Positions 25,017 through 32,754 of a DNA stretch of 64,000 nt are shown piece by piece. Under the pieces are notes generated by a model. The model made no database searches. It worked only from the letters and a program-made list of their open reading frames with translations, and was not told the origin of the DNA. Source of the DNA: an uncultured Pseudoxanthomonas sp. (GTDB lineage: Bacteria; Pseudomonadota; Gammaproteobacteria; Xanthomonadales; Xanthomonadaceae); the NCBI GenBank assembly GCA_946479745.1, contig CAMLGZ010000001.1, positions 186,001 to 250,000 of the forward strand. The letters run 5' to 3'. A program made the position numbers and the translations under genes. The first letter of the stretch is position 1, and every line of letters starts with the position of its first letter.

Positions 25017-25613
25017 ATGAACCGGTCCTTCGCCCGCGCGGTTTCCATCGTCGGCCACCCCATGCTGGTGCTGCCGCTAGCGGCGTTGGCCCTGACCCTG
25101 GTGCGCGGCCAGTACCGCACCGCGCTGTGGATGGTGATGGGGTTTTCGGCGTTCGCCGCCCTGGTCATGGGTTATTCCGCCTGGCAGGTCAGGCACGGCC
25201 GGTGGTCGCACGTGGATGCCAGCAACACCGGAGAACGCCGATCCTTGAACCGTTTCCTGTTGCTGTCCCTGCTGGCGGCGACCGGATTGGCCGCAGCGTT
25301 CTCGCAGCCGGGCGAACTCACCCTGGGGCTGGGCCTTTCGGCAGCCATGGTGCTGTTCGCCCAACTCACCGCACGCTGGTGGAAGTTGTCGTTGCACGCG
25401 GCCTTCATGGTGTTTGCAGCGAGCCTGCTGCTGGGAGCGGGCTGGTGGACGGGACTCATCGCACTGGCCTTCGCCGCATTGGTCGCCTGGTCGCGCCTGA
25501 CTTTGCAGCGCCACGCGCCGCGGGACCTGTTAGCGGGCCTGGCAGTGGGCGCGGCGGCGGGAATCGCGTTCGCCATCGTCGCCGGTCACGGTATGGGCAT
25601 GGGCCATGGGTAA
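25017..25613 (+). CDS. PAP2-like membrane protein
   Basis: A 198-residue protein with about five hydrophobic segments. SLHAAF after RWWK resembles the second motif of the PAP2 phosphatase superfamily (SGH), and [17 protein letters not shown] resembles the third (SRxxxxxHxxxD). The first motif (KxxxxxxRP) is not clear, so catalytic activity is uncertain. PAP2 enzymes dephosphorylate lipid phosphates such as undecaprenyl diphosphate. The ATG at 25017 follows a CTCCTTCCT stretch with no clear Shine-Dalgarno. Its end overlaps the start of bpt by 8 bases, so the two are co-transcribed. Confidence 0.65.
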   Translation: MNRSFARAVSIVGHPMLVLPLAALALTLVRGQYRTALWMVMGFSAFAALVMGYSAWQVRHGRWSHVDASNTGERRSLNRFLLLSLLAATGLAAAFSQPGELTLGLGLSAAMVLFAQLTARWWKLSLHAAFMVFAASLLLGAGWWTGLIALAFAALVAWSRLTLQRHAPRDLLAGLAVGAAAGIAFAIVAGHGMGMGHG

Positions 25614-26337
25614 CGACCCGCAACAACCTGCCGACGACCTGCGCCTGTTCCATACCGGCGAACATCCCTGCGGCTACTGGGAAGACCGGACCGCGCGCGA
25701 TCTGGTCCTGGATCCGCGCGATCCGCGCCTGGCTTCTTTCTATCCCGTCGCGCTGAGTTGGGGTTTCCGCCGCTCCGGCGATCTGGTCTACCGGCCGCAT
25801 TGCGAAGGCTGCCGCGCCTGCGTGGCGGTGCGCATACCGGTGATGGAATTCGTGCCCGACCGCAGCCAGCGGCGATGCGCGGCGCGCAATCAGGAAGTCG
25901 AGGCGCGCATCGTGCCTGCCGAACGCACCGATGAACATCTGGTTCTGTATCGTCGCTACCTGGCCGCGCGCCACCGCGACGGCGGAATGGACGACCACGG
26001 TGCGGTGGAGTTCGAGCAATTCCTGGTGGGCAGTTGGTCGCAAGGGCGCTTTCTGGAATTGCGCGAACACGGAAAACTCATCGCCGTGGCCGTCACCGAC
26101 ATCACCCCGGAAGCCTTTTCCGCCGTCTACACCTTCTTCGACCCGGAGCTGGAAAAACGCAGCCTGGGCACCCTGGCGATCCTGCGCCAGCTGGAATGGG
26201 CCAAACGCGAAGCGCGTCGCCACCTATACCTGGGCTATTGGATACAGGGCCATCGGAAAATGGACTACAAGCGCCGCTTCCAACCTCTGGAAGCCTTCGA
26301 CGGCCGCAACTGGAATCGGTCCCGGTTAACCGATTAA
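25606..26337 (+). CDS. bpt: Leucyl/arginyl-tRNA-protein transferase (Bpt/Ate family)
   Basis: A 243-residue member of the Bpt/ATE family. [14 protein letters not shown] (19-32) and [14 protein letters not shown] (66-79) form the conserved N-terminal Cys-rich part; [15 protein letters not shown] and [15 protein letters not shown] form the acyl-transferase (GNAT-like) core. Bpt adds leucine from charged tRNA to proteins that start with aspartate or glutamate, marking them for ClpS/ClpAP in the N-degron pathway. The start overlaps the preceding membrane-protein gene by 8 bases. Confidence 0.93.
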   Translation: MGNDPQQPADDLRLFHTGEHPCGYWEDRTARDLVLDPRDPRLASFYPVALSWGFRRSGDLVYRPHCEGCRACVAVRIPVMEFVPDRSQRRCAARNQEVEARIVPAERTDEHLVLYRRYLAARHRDGGMDDHGAVEFEQFLVGSWSQGRFLELREHGKLIAVAVTDITPEAFSAVYTFFDPELEKRSLGTLAILRQLEWAKREARRHLYLGYWIQGHRKMDYKRRFQPLEAFDGRNWNRSRLTD

Positions 26338-26460
26338 GAACATGACAGTCTCACTGTCGTGAGAGCATTGCATGCCCGCCGGGTTGGCTATTGCCGATCT
26401 GCGGGGCAAGCGGGGCGGATGTCCTCGTCCATTCAAACCTTAAAATCAATGGAGCTTTAA

Positions 26461-26871
26461 ATGAAATTGAATGCCCTTTTCCTGGCCGCTGCGGCCACTC
26501 TGGCGCTGGCCGCCTGTAAGCCCGCCGACAAGCCAGCCGATGCCGCTGCACCTGCCGCCGACACTGCTGCTGCGCCTGCTGCCGATGCTGCCGCTGCACC
26601 GGCTGCCGACGCGACCGCCGCTGCCACCCCGGCTGCCGATACCGTCACCGCCAGCACTGGCGTGCCGGAATGCGACACCTATCTCGAGAAAGTCTATGCC
26701 TGCATCAGCGACAAGGTGCCGGAAGCCCAGCGCGACATGATGAAGCAGGGCATCGACCAGTCGAAGGCCAGCTGGTCCGCCGTCACCGACAAGACCGCGC
26801 TGGCCGCACAGTGCAAGACCGCGATGGAGCAGGCCAAGACCAGCTTCGGCGCGATGGGTTGCACGTTCTGA
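26461..26871 (+). CDS. Small lipoprotein with Ala/Pro/Asp-rich linker and Cys-rich C-terminal domain
   Basis: A 136-residue protein. Residues 1-19 are a lipoprotein signal with LAAC and lipidation Cys 19. Residues 20-66 are a low-complexity linker built of AAPAAD-type units. Residues 67-136 form a compact helical domain with four Cys (CDTYLEKVYAC, QCKTAMEQ, GAMGC), similar in layout to small DUF5339-like exported domains; two disulfides are likely. The role is unknown. GGAG upstream and a strong terminator 44 bases downstream make it a single-gene transcript, probably abundant. Confidence 0.75.
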   Translation: MKLNALFLAAAATLALAACKPADKPADAAAPAADTAAAPAADAAAAPAADATAAATPAADTVTASTGVPECDTYLEKVYACISDKVPEAQRDMMKQGIDQSKASWSAVTDKTALAAQCKTAMEQAKTSFGAMGCTF

Positions 26872-26914
26872 GTTCGACAACGAGGGGCTGTGCCTCGTCG
26901 TTCGGCCCCTGAAG

Positions 26915-26944
26915 GCGCCCCGGGAAACCGGGGCGCTTTTTTTT
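26915..26944 (+). terminator. Rho-independent terminator
   Basis: A GCGCCCCGG/CCGGGGCGC stem with a GAAA loop is followed by eight thymines, downstream of the lipoprotein gene. Confidence 0.95.
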
Positions 26945-26996
26945 GTCGCCCCATGTTTGTCGCCTGATGGACACGGGCCCATGTCAGAATCCGGCC

Positions 26997-28217
26997 ATGC
27001 GCCGATTCCTGACTGTCCTGACCATCTTGCTCATGCTCCCCGTCCTTGCCGCCTGCGTGCACGTCAATGTGCATGGCGATCCTTCCCTATACGCCACGGA
27101 GAAAAAAATCCGCGTCGCCACCTACAACACCTCGCTGTACTCGGATGAAGCCGGTGGATTGATCCGCGAGCTGGAAGGCGACAGCGCGCACGTGCGCAAG
27201 ATCGCGGCCGTACTGCAACGGGTGCGGCCCGACCTGGTGCTGTTGAACGAGTTCGACTACGACGATGCGCACCGCGCCGCCGATCTTTTCCAGCAGCGTT
27301 ATCTGGAAGTCGCACAAGCCGGCGGTGGCACAGCGCTCAAGTATCCTTATCGCTACCTCGCGCCCGTCAATACCGGCGTGCCCAGTGGCCTGGACCTGGA
27401 TCGCAACGGGCAAGCCGGCGGGCAAGGCCGCAATAGCGGCAACGATGCGTGGGGTTATGGGTTGCATCCGGGCCAATACGGCATGCTGGTGCTGTCCAAG
27501 TATCCGATAGACACCGCCGCGGTGCGCACTTTCCAGAAGCTGCGCTGGAGCGCGATGCCCGATGCGTTGCGCCCGATCGATCCGGCCTCGCGCGGCTATT
27601 TCTATCCGGACGACATCTGGAGCCAGTTGCGGCTGTCTTCCAAATCGCATTGGGACGTACCTGTGAAAACGCCTGGCGGCACGACCCATTTCCTGGTCTC
27701 GCACCCCACTCCGCCGGTATTCGATGGTCCCGAAGACCGCAACGGCAAACGCAATCACGATGAAATCCGGCTGTGGTCGGAATATATTTCGCCGGGCGAA
27801 AAGCCCTGGCTATGCGACGACGCCGGCCACTGCGGCGGCCTGGCCGGCAACGCACGGTTCGTGATCGCCGGCGATCTGAACAATGACCCGATAGACGGCG
27901 ACGGTTCGCATGAGGCGATCCTGGAGTTGCTCGAACACCCGCGCGTGATGCGCTACGCCACGCCGCGAAGCGAGGGCGGCGCGGAGGTTGCGGCCGTCTA
28001 CGCTGCGACGGGCATCGAGCATCGCGGGTCGCCCGCGCATGTCACCGGAGATTTCGGACCGAAAGCCGGCGCTATGCGGCTGGATTATGTACTGCCGTCC
28101 ACCGGCTTCGGCATGATCGCAAGCGGCGTTTTCTGGCCGCCCTCCAGCAGCGAAGAGGCCAGGATCGCCGACGGCAGCGACCACCATCTGGTGTGGGTCG
28201 ACTTGTCGGTCGAATAG
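26997..28217 (+). CDS. Lipoprotein of the endonuclease/exonuclease/phosphatase (EEP) superfamily
   Basis: A 406-residue exported protein. The ATG at 26997 gives a lipoprotein signal MRRFLTVLTILLMLPVLAAC (Cys 20). EEP motifs follow: ATYNTSLYS, VLLNEFDYDD with the metal-binding Glu, VIAGDLNNDPIDGDG and the C-terminal DGSDHHLVWVD with the catalytic Asp-His. The family contains Mg-dependent nucleases and phosphodiesterases. Its insert YGLHPGQYGMLVLSKYP with LDLDRNGQAGGQG is similar to exported EEP proteins of unknown substrate, often annotated as phosphatase or nuclease. The frame is open upstream through the terminator, which cannot be coding. Confidence 0.85.
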   Translation: MRRFLTVLTILLMLPVLAACVHVNVHGDPSLYATEKKIRVATYNTSLYSDEAGGLIRELEGDSAHVRKIAAVLQRVRPDLVLLNEFDYDDAHRAADLFQQRYLEVAQAGGGTALKYPYRYLAPVNTGVPSGLDLDRNGQAGGQGRNSGNDAWGYGLHPGQYGMLVLSKYPIDTAAVRTFQKLRWSAMPDALRPIDPASRGYFYPDDIWSQLRLSSKSHWDVPVKTPGGTTHFLVSHPTPPVFDGPEDRNGKRNHDEIRLWSEYISPGEKPWLCDDAGHCGGLAGNARFVIAGDLNNDPIDGDGSHEAILELLEHPRVMRYATPRSEGGAEVAAVYAATGIEHRGSPAHVTGDFGPKAGAMRLDYVLPSTGFGMIASGVFWPPSSSEEARIADGSDHHLVWVDLSVE

Positions 28218-28235
28218 GCGCGACGTCCACAACGA

Positions 28236-28263
28236 CGTCATCCCAGCTTGCGCTGGGATGACG
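28236..28263. repeat. GGATCCCAGC-family palindrome (GTCATCCCAGC / GCTGGGATGAC)
   Basis: A perfect inverted repeat of 11 bases around TTGC between the convergent EEP gene and the small gene at 28309. It may serve both as a terminator. Confidence 0.75.
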
Positions 28264-28308
28264 AGTCGTTTTTTCGGTTTAGTCAGGGAAACCGACGGCG
28301 GATCGACG

Positions 28309-28605
28309 TCACTTGTCTACCGCAGGCGCGGCCTTGCGCGGCCCAAAACCGAAGCTGCCATCGCTATGCGCCGAAACGATCATGCGCACCATGCTGCCGG
28401 GCACCATCAGTTCGATCATCGAAGGCTTGCCGTCGGCGGTCTGGGACTGCAGCGTCATTTCGATCAACGCGCCGGCAGTGTCTATTTCCTTGCACAGCAC
28501 GTGCACGCCTGCCGGCCCTTCGGCCAGATATGGTTTGATCGCATCGCCCAGCGCTTCCAGCGCCTGCGGGAAGAAGAACACCGCATAACCTTCGCTTCCG
28601 TTCAT
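28309..28605 (-). CDS. Small conserved-looking protein coupled to purT (98 aa)
   Basis: A 98-residue soluble protein without signal peptide or membrane segment. It starts [20 protein letters not shown] and ends in a short Pro/Ala tail; [19 protein letters not shown] and [19 protein letters not shown] suggest a mixed alpha/beta fold. Its ATG overlaps the purT stop (ATGA), so it is translated from the purT message. I do not recognise the family and give no function. The upstream frame continues into purT and was not used. Confidence 0.7.
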   Translation of the reverse strand: MNGSEGYAVFFFPQALEALGDAIKPYLAEGPAGVHVLCKEIDTAGALIEMTLQSQTADGKPSMIELMVPGSMVRMIVSAHSDGSFGFGPRKAAPAVDK

Positions 28606-29819
28606 GGCTGTGCTCCTTCGGGTTCGAGTTCGATGGTGATCGCTTCGCAAGCTTGCCGCGCGATCTGCCGTGCTGCGTCCAGGGTATCGGCGCGGGCCAA
28701 GGTCACGCCGACGCGGCGATGACCCTGCACCCGTGGTTTGCCGAACAGTCGCAGCGCGGTATCGGGCGTCTGCAGGGCTGCTTCGATGTTCGAGAATACC
28801 GGCACGCCGTCGCCGTGCGCCAGCATCGCGCAGGAGGCGGATGCACCGAGTTGGCGTATCGCAGGAATCGGCAAACCCAGGATCGCCCGCGCATGCAGCG
28901 CGAATTCGCTCAGATCCTGCGAAACCAGCGTCACCAGACCGGTGTCGTGCGGGCGCGGCGACACTTCACTGAACCATACCTCGTCGCCTTTCACGAAAAG
29001 CTCCACGCCGAACAAACCCCAACCGCCCAGGTCGTCGGTGATGGTCTGCGCGATCTGCTGCGAACGCTGCAACGCCAGCGGCGACATCGGTTGCGGCTGC
29101 CAGCTTTCACGGTAGTCGCCGTCCTTCTGCCAGTGCCCGATGGGGTCGCAGAACGAAGTGCCGCCGGCATGGCGCACAGTCAACAGGGTAATTTCGTAAT
29201 CGAAATCGACGAAGCCTTCCACGATCACCCGACCCGCGCCGGCACGGCCGCCGGTTTGCGCATATTCCCAGGCGGCGTCGATGTCGGACTGCGTGCGCAA
29301 AGTGCTCTGGCCCTTGCCCGACGAGGACATCACTGGCTTGACCACGCACGGCAGACCGATGGCGGCCACGGCTTCCCGGTAATCGGCGTGCGTATCGACG
29401 AAACGGTACGGCGAAGTCGGCAAGCCCAGGGTTTCCGCGGCCAGCCGGCGGATGCCTTCGCGGTCCATGGTCAGGCGCGCGGCGCGCGCGGTCGGAACAA
29501 TACGGATGGGAGCCGCCCGCAGGCCGCTTTCGCTTTCCAGCTCCACCAGGGTCTGGGTATGGATGGCCTCGATTTCCGGCACCACCAGGTGCGGTTTCTC
29601 CAGTGCGATCAGCGCGCGAAGCGCCGCAGGGTCCAGCATGTCCAGCACATGCGAACGATGCGCCACCTGCATGGCCGGGGCGTCGGCGTAGCGGTCGGCT
29701 GCGATGACTTCCACCCCGAAACGCTGCAACTCCAGCGCGACCTCCTTGCCCAGTTCGCCCGATCCGAGCAGCAGAACGCGGGTGGCATGCGGGGAAAGCG
29801 GGGTGCCGAGGGTGGTCAT
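28602..29819 (-). CDS. purT: Formate-dependent phosphoribosylglycinamide formyltransferase PurT
   Basis: A 405-residue ATP-grasp ligase, the normal length. [25 protein letters not shown] (pre-ATP-grasp domain), [15 protein letters not shown] (ATP-binding loop), [16 protein letters not shown] and [12 protein letters not shown] (metal ligands) all match PurT. It makes formyl-GAR from GAR, formate and ATP in purine synthesis, without folate. It is the first gene of a two-gene unit with the overlapping 98-residue protein; the region upstream is shared divergently with the SPFH operon. Confidence 0.96.
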   Translation of the reverse strand: MTTLGTPLSPHATRVLLLGSGELGKEVALELQRFGVEVIAADRYADAPAMQVAHRSHVLDMLDPAALRALIALEKPHLVVPEIEAIHTQTLVELESESGLRAAPIRIVPTARAARLTMDREGIRRLAAETLGLPTSPYRFVDTHADYREAVAAIGLPCVVKPVMSSSGKGQSTLRTQSDIDAAWEYAQTGGRAGAGRVIVEGFVDFDYEITLLTVRHAGGTSFCDPIGHWQKDGDYRESWQPQPMSPLALQRSQQIAQTITDDLGGWGLFGVELFVKGDEVWFSEVSPRPHDTGLVTLVSQDLSEFALHARAILGLPIPAIRQLGASASCAMLAHGDGVPVFSNIEAALQTPDTALRLFGKPRVQGHRRVGVTLARADTLDAARQIARQACEAITIELEPEGAQP

Positions 29820-29883
29820 GCGGGGGTTCCGGAGGGAGGAGCCGTCATTTTAGCGGCCCCCTCCTCCGGCCGTCGGCGGCTTG

Positions 29884-29911
29884 TTGACATCTGATATCAC
29901 TTTGATATCTT
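29884..29911 (+). promoter_or_regulatory. Sigma-70 promoter of the SPFH operon
   Basis: TTGACA (29884-29889), a 16-base spacer and TATCTT (29906-29911) lie 27 bases upstream of the SPFH ATG. Two TGATATC sites occupy the spacer and -10 region. Confidence 0.6.
29892..29909 (+). promoter_or_regulatory. Tandem TGATATC operator candidate
   Basis: TGATATC at 29892-29898 and again at 29903-29909, 11 bp apart, so on the same face of the helix. Each contains the self-complementary core GATATC. The position inside the promoter and the ribbon-helix-helix gene in the same operon suggest autoregulation; this is inference. Confidence 0.45.
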
Positions 29912-29937
29912 TAATTACGAACCCCGAGGACACCGCC

Positions 29938-30813
29938 ATGAAAGAAAATCCGCTCCGTTCGCTTCCCGGCATTCCCTTCCTGCTTGGCGTACTGGTTGTT
30001 GCCATCCTGGCGGTGTGGTTGTTCATCAACGGCACCGGCCGCGGCGAAGCACCGCCCGATCCGCTGATGCTGATCGCCGGGCTGGTGACCGGTATCGTGG
30101 CCTTCTTGAGTCTGCTCGGCTTGTACACGGTGCAGCCCAACCAGGCGGCGGTAGTCAGTCTGTTCGGCAAATACATCGGCACGGTGAAGGAGAACGGACT
30201 GCGCTGGAACAACCCCTTCTATGCCACCAAGAAGGTTTCCCAACGCGTGCGCAACTTCGAAAGCGGCAAGCTCAAGGTCAACGAACTGGACGGCAGCCCC
30301 ATCGAAATCGCCGCGGTGATCGTGTGGCAGGTGGTGGATTCGGCCGAGGCCGTCTACAACGTCGACGACTACGAGAGCTTCGTGCATATCCAGTCCGAGT
30401 CGGCGTTGCGCACCATGGCCACCAGCTATCCCTACGACCAGCACGAGGACGGCCAGCTGGCTTTGCGCAGCCATGCTGCCGAGGTTTCCAAGCATCTGTT
30501 GGACGAATTGCAGGACCGCCTGGCCGACGCCGGCGTGCAGGTACTGGACGCGCGCATCAGCCACCTGGCCTATGCGCCTGAAATCGCCCAGGCCATGTTG
30601 CAGCGCCAGCAGGCCAACGCCGTGGTCGCCGCGCGCACCCGCATCGTCTTCGGCGCGGTCAGCATGGTGGAAATGGCCCTGGACGAACTGCAGAAGAAAG
30701 GCGTGGTCCAGCTGGACGAGGAGCGCAAGGCGCAAATGGTCAGCAACCTGCTGGTGGTGCTGTGCAGCGAGCGCGGTTCCCAGCCCATCGTCAACGCCGG
30801 CACGCTGTACTGA
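29938..30813 (+). CDS. SPFH (stomatin/prohibitin-type) membrane protein
   Basis: A 291-residue protein. Two hydrophobic segments lie near the N-terminus (about 12-31 and 43-63), followed by an SPFH domain: [51 protein letters not shown], and a helical region with [39 protein letters not shown] proteins oligomerise on membranes and organise microdomains or regulate proteases. The ATG at 29938 follows GAGGA. It heads a run that includes a ribbon-helix-helix protein 21 bases on, an association I recall from other bacteria without a settled function. Confidence 0.87.
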   Translation: MKENPLRSLPGIPFLLGVLVVAILAVWLFINGTGRGEAPPDPLMLIAGLVTGIVAFLSLLGLYTVQPNQAAVVSLFGKYIGTVKENGLRWNNPFYATKKVSQRVRNFESGKLKVNELDGSPIEIAAVIVWQVVDSAEAVYNVDDYESFVHIQSESALRTMATSYPYDQHEDGQLALRSHAAEVSKHLLDELQDRLADAGVQVLDARISHLAYAPEIAQAMLQRQQANAVVAARTRIVFGAVSMVEMALDELQKKGVVQLDEERKAQMVSNLLVVLCSERGSQPIVNAGTLY

Positions 30814-30834
30814 GCCGGCCGACCGGACAGGACC

Positions 30835-31014
30835 GTGGCGGAGAAAAAAGCCTACCCCCTGCGCATCAGCGCCGACGTATTGAACGCGGCGCAGCGTTGG
30901 GCCGACGACGACCTGCGTTCGTTGAATGCGCAGATCGAATACGTGCTGCGCGAAGCCCTGCGCAAGGCCGGGCGGTTGCCCAAAGTCAGCGAAGACAAAA
31001 AGGAGAGCAAGTGA
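30835..31014 (+). CDS. Arc-type ribbon-helix-helix protein (59 aa)
   Basis: A 59-residue protein starting at GTG 30835 after [24 protein letters not shown] fits the beta-strand and first helix of the ribbon-helix-helix fold, and [18 protein letters not shown] the second helix with the characteristic N-Q-I-E-x-x-L-R-E-A pattern. A lysine-rich tail follows. Such proteins bind operators as dimers of dimers, or act as small membrane-operon partners. Its TGA shares one base with the next ATG (TGATG). It is the likely ligand of the TGATATC repeats upstream of the SPFH gene. Confidence 0.8.
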   Translation: MAEKKAYPLRISADVLNAAQRWADDDLRSLNAQIEYVLREALRKAGRLPKVSEDKKESK

Positions 31015-31193
31015 TGACTACCCGTTGGAGCTACCACGTGGCCGAGATCAAGGTGCAGATGTTCGGACGCTCGGTTACCGAACGCGTCCAGGAAGAGTTG
31101 ACCAAGCTTGGGCATCAGGGATGGGAGCTGGTATCGACTTCGCACGCCGAAGCGATGGACGCTGTACGCCTGGTGCTGAAGAAGCCCGCCTGA
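31014..31193 (+). CDS. DUF4177 protein (59 aa)
   Basis: A 59-residue protein: WSYHVAEIKVQMFG, then ERVQEELTKLGHQGWELVST and AVRLVLKKPA. The strand, helix with GxxGWELV, strand layout is that of DUF4177, a small family of unknown function in which the WELV turn is most conserved. Its ATG overlaps the stop of the ribbon-helix-helix gene by one base, and an AAGGAG lies just upstream. It is probably a cytoplasmic partner of that protein or of the SPFH complex; that is inference from gene order only. Confidence 0.78.
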   Translation: MTTRWSYHVAEIKVQMFGRSVTERVQEELTKLGHQGWELVSTSHAEAMDAVRLVLKKPA

Positions 31194-31219
31194 TCCGTCA
31201 ACACGCCAAGGAGCGCGCC

Positions 31220-31342
31220 GTGCTGCATATCGTCCACGTGATTCAACGACGTTTTCCCGGCAGGTTCCGTTCGCTGGGCGCGATCCTGACTGGAGCATCG
31301 GCCACGCTGCTGGGGGTCGGCACGGTGCTGTTGCTGCGATGA
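31220..31342 (+). CDS. Predicted 40-residue membrane peptide
   Basis: GTG 31220 is preceded by AAGGAG at six bases' distance. The peptide starts with HIVHVIQRRFPGRFRS (basic, amphipathic) and then has one hydrophobic segment LGAILTGASATLLGVGTVLLL, ending in Arg. Its TGA overlaps the next ATG (ATGA). The ribosome-binding site, overlap and membrane-peptide composition support a real gene. The positive-inside rule places the N-terminus in the cytoplasm. Confidence 0.55.
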   Translation: MLHIVHVIQRRFPGRFRSLGAILTGASATLLGVGTVLLLR

Positions 31343-31935
31343 GCACGCCTGCGCTCGATCCGCGCCTGCAGCTGGTTGCTCCCGGCAAGCAGCCGCGACT
31401 CTGGATGTTCTGCCTGTGCGTGCTGTTGCCGGGGCTGGTCACCGTCGCGGCCCTGCTTGCGGTCAAAGGTGGCGACACCCACTGGGATTTTGCCGGCGGC
31501 GACCCGCTGACAGTCGGTGCGACCATCGTCGGCGCCGAGCTGCTCTTGATGTCGGCGCTGTGGGCGCTGCTGGACAGGGCCATGCATCGGCATCGGCTGG
31601 CGCTTTCCGCGGATTCCCTGGAAGTGAAGACCAGCTTCTACTCTCGGCTCGTTCCGTTGTCCGAACTGCGACTCGACGAGGCGCGCGTGATCGACCTGGA
31701 CGAGCGCAAGGAATTCAAGCCGGGGGTGAAGACCAACGGCTATTCGGTGCCGGGCTTTCACAGCGGTCACTTCCGCCTGCGCAACCGCGAGAAAGCATTC
31801 GTCGCCATCGCCGGGGAACGCCGTGCGCTATGGCTGCCCACCGCCCATAGCGCCGGCCTGCTGCTGCAGCCGCAGCAACCCGACGCGCTGCTCAACCGAC
31901 TGCGCGAACTGGCGACAAATCCGCTGCGCCGCTAA
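31339..31935 (+). CDS. PH-domain-like membrane protein
   Basis: A 198-residue protein with two hydrophobic segments (about 22-42 and 58-78). A C-terminal domain follows: LALSADSLEVKTSFYSRLVPLSEL, VIDLDERKEFKPGVKTNGYSVPG and FVAIAGERRALWLPTAH. The strand pattern resembles bacterial PH-like domains such as PF10882, which pack on membranes near SPFH or Slp-type proteins. It overlaps the preceding 40-residue gene and ends 9 bases before the VanY-type gene. Confidence 0.65.
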   Translation: MSTPALDPRLQLVAPGKQPRLWMFCLCVLLPGLVTVAALLAVKGGDTHWDFAGGDPLTVGATIVGAELLLMSALWALLDRAMHRHRLALSADSLEVKTSFYSRLVPLSELRLDEARVIDLDERKEFKPGVKTNGYSVPGFHSGHFRLRNREKAFVAIAGERRALWLPTAHSAGLLLQPQQPDALLNRLRELATNPLRR

Positions 31936-31944
31936 GCTGCGCCG

Positions 31945-32754
31945 ATGCGCGGCCAACCCCGAATCCTGATCAATACCCCGGAAGTGGAACTCTGGCCCGC
32001 CGGTCTGCTGCGCGCGCGCAGCAATGCCGACGCGCGGACGCTCGCGCGGGCCGAACATGTACTGCGACGCAAGCGGGACGGCCGCTATCTGGCGGCCGCG
32101 CTGCCGGAAGGCATGCTGTCGCTGTCGCCGCGCTGGGCGCACGAACCCGGCGTAGAAGCCGCGCTCGACGCGCTCGATGGCCTGCGCACCGATCGCGGTT
32201 TCGGTATCGATGCCTCGAGTGAACTGCCGTTGGATCGATTGATCGAACGCCTGGATTCTTTGGGCCTGGACGAAAGCTACGGCGAGCAGGTCGGGCTTGA
32301 ACTGGTGCCGGAGCCCGCCGCCCTCGCCTTCGCAGGCTTCGACCGCTACCGGCGGCCACTCTGGCTGACCGCACGCGCTGCGCGCGCATGGGAAGCCATG
32401 CGACGGGCAGCGGGCGGCGATGGAATCGTGCTCGAAGCCATCTCCGGATACCGCAGCCACGACTACCAACTGGGCATCTTCGAACGCAAGCTCGCGCGCG
32501 GGCAGACGGTGGAACAGATCCTCACCGTGAATGCCGCGCCAGGGTATAGCGAACACCATAGCGGCAACGCGTTGGACATCGGCACGCCCGGTGAAGCGCC
32601 CGCGGAGGAATCGTTCGAGAAAACGGCGGCTTTCGCCTGGCTGACCGCGCATGCCGGCGATTTCGGTTTCCTCATGAGTTATCCGCGCGACAACCCGCAC
32701 GGTATCGTCTACGAACCGTGGCATTGGCATCACGTGGTGCGGCAAAGTCGATGA
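31945..32754 (+). CDS. D-alanyl-D-alanine carboxypeptidase, VanY type (M15B)
   Basis: A 269-residue protein. The C-terminal domain (about 138-269) has the M15 motifs SGYRSHDYQ (167-175), YSEHHSGNALDIG with His 204 and Asp 211, and EPWHWHH with Glu 257 and His 260, giving a complete zinc site. Residues 1-137 are an unassigned domain. The family trims the terminal D-Ala of peptidoglycan precursors or stem peptides. No signal peptide or membrane segment is apparent, so its location is uncertain. It lies between the PH-domain gene (9-base gap) and the FAD oxidase gene (ATGA overlap). Confidence 0.87.
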   Translation: MRGQPRILINTPEVELWPAGLLRARSNADARTLARAEHVLRRKRDGRYLAAALPEGMLSLSPRWAHEPGVEAALDALDGLRTDRGFGIDASSELPLDRLIERLDSLGLDESYGEQVGLELVPEPAALAFAGFDRYRRPLWLTARAARAWEAMRRAAGGDGIVLEAISGYRSHDYQLGIFERKLARGQTVEQILTVNAAPGYSEHHSGNALDIGTPGEAPAEESFEKTAAFAWLTAHAGDFGFLMSYPRDNPHGIVYEPWHWHHVVRQSR

